Notes under the pieces: generated by a model
Told to the model about the DNA's origin: nothing
The model's input: only the letters and a program-made list of their open reading frames with translations
Database searches by the model: none
Made by a program: the position numbers and the translations under genes
Shown here: piece after piece, positions 23,851-31,567 of the stretch
Layout: each line of letters starts with the position of its first letter
Position numbering within the stretch: the first letter of the stretch is position 1
Origin: Pseudomonadota bacterium
GTDB taxonomy: Bacteria; Bdellovibrionota; Bdellovibrionia; Bdellovibrionales; JACTMU01
Length of the DNA: 43,515 nucleotides
Assembly (NCBI GenBank): GCA_014584465.1
Contig: JACTMU010000032.1
Coordinates: 1-43,515 of the forward strand
Direction: 5' to 3'

Positions 23851-24303
23851 ATGATGACGAAAAGATTGCAACAATTTAATCAAGATTTAGAAGAAAAATA
23901 CCGGACGCAGCTTGGTAAGGCTATTCGACATCTTGAATACTCTTACAATAAGATAGCAAAATTGCCAAAGCGTTTGGAGGACAATGATGAAGAGAATCTC
24001 GAGGTATGGGAGAGCTTCGCGGCTCGATTTGCCCGTCTTGTGGATATCTATCTGACCAAATACATCAGGTTCAAGGTGAAGATGAATGACCCTGGATTTG
24101 AGGGAACTTTAAGGGACTGTTTGAACCATGCGGAGAAGATGGCGCTTCTCTCTTTTGCGGACCGCTGGATGGCGACCCGGGAACTTCGCAACATTCAAGC
24201 TCATGAATACACGGATGATGAGTTGGAGCGTTTTCTCACTTCGTTGCAAACCGAGTCAGCGTTTGTGTTGAATCAATTGAAAGGTTATAAGCGTGCGCCT
24301 TAG
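23851..24303 (+). CDS. HEPN-domain toxin of HEPN/MNT pair (HepT-like)
   Basis: 150 residues, all-helical in appearance, with RELRNIQAHEY near residue 120. That is the R-x4-H-x-Y motif of HepT-type HEPN ribonucleases. Arg and His form the active site, and the Tyr is the residue that partner MNT antitoxins are known to modify with AMP. The next gene encodes a minimal nucleotidyltransferase and overlaps by 11 bases, the usual order (hepT then mntA in several systems). Predicted role: RNA-cleaving toxin, neutralised by its neighbour. ATG 23851 or ATG 23854 could be the start. Good confidence in the family; activity is not testable here. Confidence 0.82.
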   Translation: MMTKRLQQFNQDLEEKYRTQLGKAIRHLEYSYNKIAKLPKRLEDNDEENLEVWESFAARFARLVDIYLTKYIRFKVKMNDPGFEGTLRDCLNHAEKMALLSFADRWMATRELRNIQAHEYTDDELERFLTSLQTESAFVLNQLKGYKRAP

Positions 24304-24607
24304 AGCACGAGATATTGAGGGTATTGCAAAGGCCCTCAGAGAGTACAAACCTCTCAATGGAGATTTTGAACTCTATCTCTTTGGAAGTCGTACGGATGAT
24401 CAAAAGCGAGGTGGAGATATTGATCTTCTTTTGGTCGTCCCCGATTCGATGGTTGACAAAATGATCTCAGAGAAGCACCTTCTCGTCTCTCAGGCAAAGA
24501 GGTACATAGAGGATCAGAGGGTCGACATTGTTATTCGAACTCGCGAGGATCTAACGACAGATCCATTTTGCCTATCCATTCAGAGCCAATTGATGAGGCT
24601 CGTATAG
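24293..24607 (+). CDS. Minimal nucleotidyltransferase antitoxin (MntA-like)
   Basis: 104 residues. ELYLFGSRTDDQKRGGDIDL carries the GSx10DxD catalytic motif of MNT-type nucleotidyltransferases, and VDIVIRTREDL holds the third acidic residue. In characterised pairs such proteins AMPylate the tyrosine of the partner's RxxxxHxY motif, which is present in the upstream protein. The start is GTG 24293 inside the end of the toxin gene, with AAAGG nine bases before it. The overlap suggests coupled translation. Confidence 0.82.
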   Translation: MRLRARDIEGIAKALREYKPLNGDFELYLFGSRTDDQKRGGDIDLLLVVPDSMVDKMISEKHLLVSQAKRYIEDQRVDIVIRTREDLTTDPFCLSIQSQLMRLV

Positions 24608-24632
24608 AGCAAGCACTATCTGGAGGGGGCGA

Positions 24633-25397
24633 TTGAAAGACAACGTCTTATTTCAATTGATCGGTGAGATACGGTCTTGTTATCCAGATAAGTTTGGAAC
24701 GCCTCGACAGCCAGGGCTAGTGAGATCCTCATGGGCAAAGATCTGCATCGATCGCCGATGGCAACCCGAGCACGCATTGAGTGGACTGGCCGAATTCAGT
24801 CACGTGTGGGTTGTGTTTTTCTTTCACAAAAATGAAGGTGATTCCAAGGGAGCCCCTCGCTATCATGCCAAAGTTCACCCGCCACGAATGGTTGGGCAAA
24901 AGATGGGGGTCTTTGCCACACGCTCACCTCATCGCCCAAATCCAATTGGGCTGTCGCTCGTAAAGATTGAATCGGTTGAGCCGGATGGAGTGGTTGTGTC
25001 TGGAATTGACTTTGTCGATGGAACTCCTGTTCTGGATCTCAAGCCCTATCTTCCAGAGGTTGAGTCCATTTCAGGGGCTCGTGCGGGGTGGTCCGAGGGT
25101 TTGAGCGAGTCTCGTGAGGCCATTTCGATCCACTGGAGCAAGGAGCTTCTAGAGACCCTTGAAGGATGGGAATCTCGTTCAGGACATACTCACCTTCGAG
25201 AGCTCATCGAGGAGACCATCCGGCTTGACCCACGCCCCAATCTCTACAAGGGATATGAGGGGCAGGCCTCACCCTACCGGCAATGCCACGCGGTGAGAAT
25301 CTTTGATGGTGATGTCCACTTTAGATTTGAGGACGCCACACACGTTGTTATTCTTGAGTGCCAGGTTCCGTTTGCTGGACATGGCAAGTCAAAATAG
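24633..25397 (+). CDS. trmO: tRNA m6t6A37 methyltransferase TrmO (TsaA/YaeB family)
   Basis: 254 residues. Family blocks are clear: IGEIRSCYPDKFGTPRQPGL, then LSGLAEFSHVWVVFFFHKN, then VGQKMGVFATRSPHRPNPIG, then VSGIDFVDGTPVLDLKPYLP. TrmO methylates N6-threonylcarbamoyladenosine at position 37 of threonine tRNAs using SAM. The C-terminal extension with DPRPNLYKGYEGQASPYRQ is as in the E. coli-type enzyme. The start is TTG 24633 with GGAGGGGG just upstream; no ATG lies nearer the family start. It follows the HEPN/MNT pair by 25 bp and may be co-transcribed. Confidence 0.9.
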   Translation: MKDNVLFQLIGEIRSCYPDKFGTPRQPGLVRSSWAKICIDRRWQPEHALSGLAEFSHVWVVFFFHKNEGDSKGAPRYHAKVHPPRMVGQKMGVFATRSPHRPNPIGLSLVKIESVEPDGVVVSGIDFVDGTPVLDLKPYLPEVESISGARAGWSEGLSESREAISIHWSKELLETLEGWESRSGHTHLRELIEETIRLDPRPNLYKGYEGQASPYRQCHAVRIFDGDVHFRFEDATHVVILECQVPFAGHGKSK

Positions 25398-25566
25398 GTC
25401 GTTTAAGTCGCTTTCGAGATGGATTATGGATTTTGTTGTCGGTTGAAATAGTTTGCCTGGTTGCGTCCAGCATTTGGAACCTGGCACTCGGGGATTTACA
25501 AATTCCGGGATAGGCGTTAGGCGATAAGGTACGTCAATTCACAGCCAAAGAGGGGAATTCGAAGTC

Positions 25567-28047
25567 GTGACACCTTTGATGCAGCAGTATTGGGAGATCA
25601 AGTCCGCTCATGAAGATAAGCTTCTCTTTTTTCGGATGGGCGACTTTTTTGAGATGTTCTACAAAGATGCAGAGACCGCAGCGCCCATTCTTGGGATTGC
25701 ACTGACCTGTCGCAATCGTAAAGCTGCAGATGAGACCCCGATGTGCGGTGTCCCCCATCACAGCGTGGCAACTCCCATCAACAAGCTCTTGAATGCGGGT
25801 TACAAGGTGGCCATTTGCGATCAGATTGAGGATCCCAAAGAGGCCAAAGGAATCGTCAAGCGTGCCGTCACTCGAATTCTCAGTCCTGGGATGGTCTATG
25901 ATTCTGAAACCCTGGATGGGACGATCTCCAATTATATTTGCAGTTATGATGACCATACGATGGCCTTCATTGAGAGTACGACCGGGGAGGCCTTTTACTT
26001 TGAGGTGACCCCTGCGGCTCGACGTTCGTTGATGCTCCTTTTGATGCCTGTCGAAGTTGTGGTGGGGCGAGATGATCAGCCGAGCATCGAGATTCCTGTG
26101 CATTTGTCGAGATTTGATGGTTTTGCAGAGGGAGACCATCTTCCTTTTTCCGTTCGGCGACTCATCGGATATGCGATCTCAATGCAGGGAGAAGAGATTC
26201 TAAGAACTCTTGCGCCCTTTGAGAAGAGGGTTTGGGTGAATCGAGTGGAGTTGACCTCGACCGTCTTACGCCATTTGGAGATCTTTCAGAGCTACCGAGG
26301 TGAGATCAAAGGGACCCTCTTTCATGCCATCAACCGGACTCGAGCAGCCGGTGGTGCGCGTCTGTTGAAGCAATGGCTCACATTTCCCCTTCTAGATTTG
26401 GTGGAGATCGAGGATCGACAAAATCATCTCTCTCATTGGATTGAGCGGGGCGGAGATCTCAAGGAGATTCGATCTCTTTTGTCTGAACTGGGTGATTTGG
26501 AGCGAAGGGTCGGTAAGTTGTCTCATCCTCAGTGCACGCCGCGAGATCTTTGGAGGCTGGCGGATGCACTTGAGGTTGCCATTGAGATCTCTCAACTCTC
26601 TCAAAACGTCCCTTGGCCCAAAGATGCCATTGCACAGGTTCAAGAGGCGATCCGGTGGATTCGCGGTGAGTTGGTCGAGGATCCGCCGCTTGCGGTGAAA
26701 TCGGGAGGAGTTGTTCGTTCTGGGGTCTCGAGCGAACTTGATCGAGTCGTCGATCTTGCAACCAACAGTCAGAGACTCTTGACCGAACTTGAATCTCGGG
26801 AGCGGGAGGCGACCAAGATTTCATCTCTTAAAATCAAGTACAACAACATTTTTGGGTACTCCTTTGAGGTCACACATGCTCATCGAGATAAGGTTCCCGC
26901 TCATTACCACCGAAAGCAGACCTTGGCTCAGGCGGAACGATACATCACTGAGGAGCTTCGAGATCTGGAGCGTGAGATTTTATCGGCAACCTCCAAGCGA
27001 GTTGAACTTGAAACAGCCCTCTTTTCATCTTTAAGAGCGAGGGTTTTGGGTGTTGCTGAGAAGATTCTTCCTTTAGCTAAGATTTGTAATGAAATTGATG
27101 TGGTAACCTCACTTGCTTGGCTTTCGATGGAGAGGGGTTACGTTCGTCCGACTTTTGGAGAGGATCTTTTCATTAAGTCGAGTCGCCACCCCGTCGTGGA
27201 GCAGTCCCTTGATCGCCCCTTTGTGGCCAATGACATTGAACTTGAACGTGGCCATGTGGTTGTTTTGACTGGTCCCAATATGGCGGGTAAGAGCACTCTC
27301 ATGCGGCAGGTTGCAACAACGCTGATTATGGCTCAGATGGGATCCTATGTGCCGGCCAAGGAGGCACGACTTCCCTTAGTTGATCGTATTTTTACGCGTG
27401 TAGGGGCAAGTGACTATTTGAGTGAAGGGCTCTCCACCTTTATGGTTGAGATGACGGAAACTGCCGAAATGCTCAAGGAGGCAACCGATCGATCGTTCAT
27501 CATTTTGGATGAGATTGGACGAGGTACCAGCACTTACGATGGGCTCAGTCTTGCTCAGTCGATCCTTGAATTTCTGATTCAAGATGTGCGCGCCACGGTC
27601 ATGTTTGCAACCCACTACCATGAACTTTCGACCTTGACGGATCGATTCAAATGCCTTGAGAATTGGCATATGTCCATCCGAGAAAAAGGGACAGAGATGA
27701 GTTTTCTCTATACATTAAAGAAAGGTGCGGCCAATCGATCTTATGGGATACAGGTGGCCAGGCTTGCGGGACTTCCACAGGTGATCACGGAACGAGCGAC
27801 CGCCATTCTCAAGAGCCTTGAGAGTCGTCCTCAGGCAAGCTTAACAAGTCAGCTCTCTCTTCTCGACTATGCAGCTGATGCAGTTCAAGATCTGTCCAAT
27901 CACGAAGAGAGCCTGCAACTTGAAGTTCGAGAGAGGCAAGAGAGATCCGAACGGCTCTTGCGCCAAATCCAGGAGTTTTCTGTGTCTCAGCGAACTCCTC
28001 TTGAAGCCCTCAATCAGATATCGCAATGGCAACAAGAACATTCTTAA
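25567..28047 (+). CDS. mutS: DNA mismatch repair protein MutS
   Basis: 826 residues, the usual MutS length. Domain I starts almost at once, with the mismatch-contacting Phe-X-Glu in RMGDFFEMFY (residues 23-32). Connector, lever and clamp regions follow. The ATPase shows Walker A GPNMAGKST (about 569-577), Walker B FIILDEIGRGTSTYDGLS and the ATHYHEL motif. It recognises mispaired bases and recruits MutL. The start is GTG 25567, and the product lacks any extra N-terminal tail. The last 22 bases overlap the start of the GlnD-like gene. A C-terminal dimerisation tail is present. No mutL is in this window. Confidence 0.96.
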   Translation: MTPLMQQYWEIKSAHEDKLLFFRMGDFFEMFYKDAETAAPILGIALTCRNRKAADETPMCGVPHHSVATPINKLLNAGYKVAICDQIEDPKEAKGIVKRAVTRILSPGMVYDSETLDGTISNYICSYDDHTMAFIESTTGEAFYFEVTPAARRSLMLLLMPVEVVVGRDDQPSIEIPVHLSRFDGFAEGDHLPFSVRRLIGYAISMQGEEILRTLAPFEKRVWVNRVELTSTVLRHLEIFQSYRGEIKGTLFHAINRTRAAGGARLLKQWLTFPLLDLVEIEDRQNHLSHWIERGGDLKEIRSLLSELGDLERRVGKLSHPQCTPRDLWRLADALEVAIEISQLSQNVPWPKDAIAQVQEAIRWIRGELVEDPPLAVKSGGVVRSGVSSELDRVVDLATNSQRLLTELESREREATKISSLKIKYNNIFGYSFEVTHAHRDKVPAHYHRKQTLAQAERYITEELRDLEREILSATSKRVELETALFSSLRARVLGVAEKILPLAKICNEIDVVTSLAWLSMERGYVRPTFGEDLFIKSSRHPVVEQSLDRPFVANDIELERGHVVVLTGPNMAGKSTLMRQVATTLIMAQMGSYVPAKEARLPLVDRIFTRVGASDYLSEGLSTFMVEMTETAEMLKEATDRSFIILDEIGRGTSTYDGLSLAQSILEFLIQDVRATVMFATHYHELSTLTDRFKCLENWHMSIREKGTEMSFLYTLKKGAANRSYGIQVARLAGLPQVITERATAILKSLESRPQASLTSQLSLLDYAADAVQDLSNHEESLQLEVRERQERSERLLRQIQEFSVSQRTPLEALNQISQWQQEHS

Positions 28048-30326
28048 CTTCGGAACAGATCGATGAGGGAAGAGAGATTTTGGCTTCCCCCGTTCTTCGT
28101 CCCGATGGGAATGAGAACCACGGAGGAGCTTTCCCCTGCGGGATCTTTTCGCAATGGCTTTCGTGCACCATCGAAGAGCAATTTCGAAAGGATCCCGATT
28201 GGGAGCGATCAGGACCCATTGCATTGGGTTCATGGTCAAGGGGAGAGCTTTGCCCCAGATCCGATCTTGATCTGCTCTTTTGCGGGGATTCTGAGGCTGC
28301 AGCGCAGGTGGTGGGAAGAGCGCAGGAGAGAGGTGTTGCAATTCGCCACCGCACTCCATTGAATCTTCAGGATTGGACCGAGGGAGTGGAACCCTTTGAT
28401 GTGCTCTCTCTATTTTATGGGCGCCCGTTAAGCTCGAGGGTGGTTCCGAGGATGTCCGAGCAGCTTCGATCCATTCGTATGCGTTGGTCTCAGATGGGCC
28501 CCGACTTTCTGCGGACGATGTCCGAGGAGCGAGATCGTCGCAACGCCCGTTATGATTCGATCTCTCAGTTTTTGGAGCCCAACATCAAGTATGGTCCTGG
28601 TGGACTTCGCGATCTGCTTCAAGCGCTGATGATCCATGAACTCTTTCCATCTCGTTTTGAACCTTATGGTCACGCTCGTACCGTTCTTCAATATTATAAA
28701 GGATTTTGGCTGACCACACGGCAAAAGCTGCACCTCTTGGGTCTTCAAGATGTTCTACTCAAGAGTGAACAGATTGAGATTGCAAATTGGTGGGGATTTG
28801 AAAACTCCATGGATTTCATGAAGGAGATTCAAAAAGGGGTTTCGCGAGTGAGCTTCTACGCCGATTGGACTTTTGAACAAGCACTCAGTTCGTCCGAAAA
28901 ATTGACCGAAATAGGAGATCAAACGCTCCACCGGTGGCAGGATCTCTTTGGGGCCATTCAGGAGGATCCTTCGACTTTGATGCAGTATCGAGTTCGGTCT
29001 CGGTTGACCGAGGTTTTTTCCTCTTCTGTGAAACGAGTTTCCATTGGACGAATGCTCCAGCGCTCTCTTGTGATTGAAAACAGTGAAGCTTTTTTTATTG
29101 CACTTTTTCGATCACGGTTGGTTGACCAGGTCCTGCCGGAACTGAGAAAGATCGTGGGATTGGTGCAACACGATCAATACCATCGATACAGTGTGGACGC
29201 TCATGCGCTTCAGTCGCTTCGGGTTTTGCGTCGAGCATTTCAACAGCCTCAATCCTTGGGCCGTCTTTCCAAGTATGTACCTGAATTGAGTTCATGGGAT
29301 TGGAAGGTTCTTCTTTGGACCGGACTTTATCATGATATGGCCAAGGGGCGTGGTGGAGACCACGCCAAGAAGGGAGCTCAGCTCGTCAAGAGAGATCTCT
29401 CCCAAATGGGAATCAATTCGAAGTTCGTGAATGAGGTCAGTTGGATGGTGGAACACCATCTTTTGATCTCCAAGGTTGCGTTTCAAATGAATCCCCAATC
29501 TTCGTCGACCTGGGAGTTTCTGAATCAAATGAACATGACCAAGGCAAGGCTTCGTCGTTTGACCATCTTTACGGCTGTGGACATCATTTCCACCAACATC
29601 GAGGCATGGACCCGATGGAAGGAGAGACTCTTGGGTGATCTGGTTGAAATCATGGAGTCCAAAGGTGCGACGAGCTGGTTAAAGTTTAAGGCATTGGCCA
29701 AGAGCCAAAAGATCAAACTCAGTGAGGAGTTTCAGACTGGATTGGATCTTGAGGTGATCAAGTCCATTCCTCATGACATTTTGCTTAAAGATTATGCAGA
29801 TCTTAAGACAAGTCGCAGGGACCTACCACCTCTTGTCTTTGAGGAAGATGAAAACACGAGATGGATTCGCTTTCATGTACAGAGGGATCGCCCAGGCCTC
29901 TTTGCTGACTTTGTTTCACGGATCTTCAGTTTGGGGTGCTTGGTCCGTGTGGCATGTGTACAGACCTATCCACGCTACGGTGTCTATGACTGGTTTCAGG
30001 TTCGGTCTTCAAAGAGTGTGGAGAGGTTGAGAGAGAGTCTTTCAAGACCGCTTGAGAAATCACTCGCCTTTCCTGATGTGCGCTTTCACGAGATTTCAAT
30101 TGTGAGCCGTGATGAGAATGAGGCCTCCATCTGTTTCACAGGACGAGACCAAAGAGGTCTTCTTGTTGTGGCGGCTCAGGGACTTTTCAGTGAGGGCATC
30201 GAAATTCGTTGGGCGCGGGTGCACACGTGGGGACGACAAGTTCAAGATGTCTTTGGTGTGGTTTTAAGTGGCGACATTGAAGAGAAGATTCTTCGGTTGA
30301 ATGAAAAATTTTGTGAAAAAAACTAA
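28026..30326 (+). CDS. glnD: GlnD-like PII uridylyltransferase / HD-ACT sensor protein
   Basis: 766 residues. The domain order is that of GlnD: a nucleotidyltransferase with LGSWSRGELCPRSDLDLLF (about 66-86; GS and DxD conserved), a helical linker with GPGGLRDL, an HD phosphohydrolase domain (LWTGLYHDMAKGRGGDHAK, about 430-450), and two C-terminal ACT domains (RPGLFADFVSRIFSLG and QRGLLVVAAQGLFSEGI). It would uridylylate and de-uridylylate PII in response to glutamine. It is shorter than the ~890-residue E. coli protein. It overlaps mutS by 22 bases and has no nitrogen-regulation gene beside it. PII itself is not in the window. Confidence 0.88.
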   Translation: MATRTFLTSEQIDEGREILASPVLRPDGNENHGGAFPCGIFSQWLSCTIEEQFRKDPDWERSGPIALGSWSRGELCPRSDLDLLFCGDSEAAAQVVGRAQERGVAIRHRTPLNLQDWTEGVEPFDVLSLFYGRPLSSRVVPRMSEQLRSIRMRWSQMGPDFLRTMSEERDRRNARYDSISQFLEPNIKYGPGGLRDLLQALMIHELFPSRFEPYGHARTVLQYYKGFWLTTRQKLHLLGLQDVLLKSEQIEIANWWGFENSMDFMKEIQKGVSRVSFYADWTFEQALSSSEKLTEIGDQTLHRWQDLFGAIQEDPSTLMQYRVRSRLTEVFSSSVKRVSIGRMLQRSLVIENSEAFFIALFRSRLVDQVLPELRKIVGLVQHDQYHRYSVDAHALQSLRVLRRAFQQPQSLGRLSKYVPELSSWDWKVLLWTGLYHDMAKGRGGDHAKKGAQLVKRDLSQMGINSKFVNEVSWMVEHHLLISKVAFQMNPQSSSTWEFLNQMNMTKARLRRLTIFTAVDIISTNIEAWTRWKERLLGDLVEIMESKGATSWLKFKALAKSQKIKLSEEFQTGLDLEVIKSIPHDILLKDYADLKTSRRDLPPLVFEEDENTRWIRFHVQRDRPGLFADFVSRIFSLGCLVRVACVQTYPRYGVYDWFQVRSSKSVERLRESLSRPLEKSLAFPDVRFHEISIVSRDENEASICFTGRDQRGLLVVAAQGLFSEGIEIRWARVHTWGRQVQDVFGVVLSGDIEEKILRLNEKFCEKN

Positions 30327-30480
30327 CCGAAGTCGAGGATTTCATCAGTCCTAGTGAGTATGATGCGCTGTTCAGCAAGATTAAAGTTTGAATGCACCAT
30401 GAAGCAGTCAGTCTAGTTTTGGAAAAATTTTTTTTCACGTATTGCTGTTTCTGAAAATTACTGTCAGACTTTTATATAGG

Positions 30481-30497
30481 CAGTCAATGGTTGGCTG
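30481..30497. promoter_or_regulatory. Candidate operator upstream of LuxR-type gene
   Basis: CAGTCAATGGTTGGCTG is an imperfect inverted repeat (CAGTCAA/TTGGCTG, six of seven pairs) about 50 bp before the regulator's start. It could be an autoregulatory site. This is inferred from position only. Confidence 0.3.
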
Positions 30498-30545
30498 TCT
30501 GTTGGGTACAAAACACTAACTATCTTAACAGTGGAGGGAGCAAGG

Positions 30546-30947
30546 ATGCTCAGAGATGTCCTCATTCAAAAAGGCTTGTCCAATCGGGAAGCAGAAGTTG
30601 CTGAACTTGTGACAAAAGGTTTGTCGAACAAGGAAGTTGCGAACCAACTTTTTGTAACAGAAAAAACCGTAAAGTTCCACCTGACCAACATCTATAAAAA
30701 GATGAACGTCAAGTCGAGAGCCCAGCTCATCGTCTGGTGTATGCCGCATTTGGGTTTCATCGAGAAAGAAGATCGACAACCCGCTGCGTCCATTCATGAG
30801 GCTCAAGCACAGCAGGAGAGTGCCAACACAATTCCTGCCGGGAACTCTACCGTCGCTCAGTCGATTCCAAATGTGATTCGTATCAACAAAGATATGGGTC
30901 CCACAGGAAGCTCGAACGGCAGTGATGCAGGAGCATTCGGTTTGTAG
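30546..30947 (+). CDS. LuxR-type (GerE) DNA-binding regulator without receiver domain
   Basis: 133 residues. Residues about 10-65 are a GerE helix-turn-helix: LSNREAEVAELVTKGLSNKE, then VANQLFVTEKTVKFHLTNIY and KKMNVKSRAQLI, all standard for the family. There is no receiver or autoinducer domain; instead a Gln/Ser/Asn-rich low-complexity tail follows. It may be regulated by dimerisation partners or be constitutive. I chose ATG 30546, with GGAGG eight bases upstream; an in-frame GTG at 30531 is a poorer start. An intrinsic terminator follows at about 31010. It has its own transcription unit. Confidence 0.85.
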   Translation: MLRDVLIQKGLSNREAEVAELVTKGLSNKEVANQLFVTEKTVKFHLTNIYKKMNVKSRAQLIVWCMPHLGFIEKEDRQPAASIHEAQAQQESANTIPAGNSTVAQSIPNVIRINKDMGPTGSSNGSDAGAFGL

Positions 30948-31009
30948 ACATTAACCCCCAATGTTAGTGAGGGTTAGTGAAGTGTTAGCGTCTTAAAAAG
31001 ATCAAGGTG

Positions 31010-31056
31010 GGTGGTCATGGTTTTTTTGTTGTCTGTGGCCACCTTTTTTGTTTTTT
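31010..31056 (+). terminator. Rho-independent terminator after LuxR-type gene
   Basis: GGTGGTCA (31010-31017) pairs with TGGCCACC (31036-31043), one wobble pair, with a T-rich 18-base loop. The run TTTTTTGTTTTTT follows directly. It lies ~60 bp after the stop codon. Confidence 0.65.
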
Positions 31057-31103
31057 GTCGACCCGTTGGTCATCCCCCCAGTCACTTCTTAGATTTCGAT
31101 TTC

Positions 31104-31172
31104 ACCAGATTGAACAAAGATCTCCGCGAATTAACTTTTGGCTAGTCCTTCGTCGATCTTTGTTCAATCTGG
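31104..31172. mobile_element. Palindromic element with different arms but the shared core (C type)
   Basis: ACCAGATTGAACAAAGATC (31104-31122) and its perfect complement (31154-31172) form a 19-bp stem. The 31-base centre contains GGCTAGTCCTTCGTCG, which differs from the core of the A/B elements by one base. No matching flanking repeat was found. It supports the view that the core is an independent module. Confidence 0.75.
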
Positions 31173-31298
31173 TAAAAAATTCCTTCGCAATTTGTGTCGC
31201 AGAATTTTCCGAATGGACTCTAGGCCCACCCAACGCCTCTTTTTCTAGTTTTTGATTCAAGTTTACAAAAAAATGACCCGAGTAAGGTTTGAGTTTAG

Positions 31299-31310
31299 TT
31301 CTGGGTTTAG
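31299..31310 (+). repeat. Shared 12-mer TTCTGGGTTTAG, copy 3
   Basis: Identical to copies at 10337 and 23718. It lies 18 bases before the ATG of the small lipoprotein gene, overlapping where a promoter or leader would be. Confidence 0.5.
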
Positions 31311-31328
31311 ACCATTGAAGGGGGAGAG

Positions 31329-31481
31329 ATGAAATTTTTTGGTTCCATTATCATTTTGCTTTTGATGAGTATTCTTTTGTCATGTGCTGCGAGCAATTCT
31401 GATTCCCCTTCCACAACACAGACCACCAGTTTGTTGCCAGCATTGAAGGTAAGCTGCGGCGACGACAGTTGCATCAAGTAG
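31329..31481 (+). CDS. Small lipoprotein (50 residues)
   Basis: A short gene read directly from the sequence. MKFFGSIIILLLMSILLSCA is a lipoprotein signal peptide with lipobox LLSC. The mature peptide is only about 32 residues, Ser/Thr/Asp-rich, ending in VSCGDDSCIK with two cysteines that may form a disulfide. A purine-rich GGGGGAGAG ribosome site precedes ATG 31329. The next gene starts 86 bp downstream on the same strand. Function is unknown; small lipoproteins of this kind are often missed by gene finders. Confidence 0.65.
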   Translation: MKFFGSIIILLLMSILLSCAASNSDSPSTTQTTSLLPALKVSCGDDSCIK

Positions 31482-31567
31482 ACAACAAAGAGATCGAGAG
31501 CGATCTCAGAGTTCCATGCAATGTGATCACATATTAATAAATAGAGATAGATAGGGAGTGTATAAAA

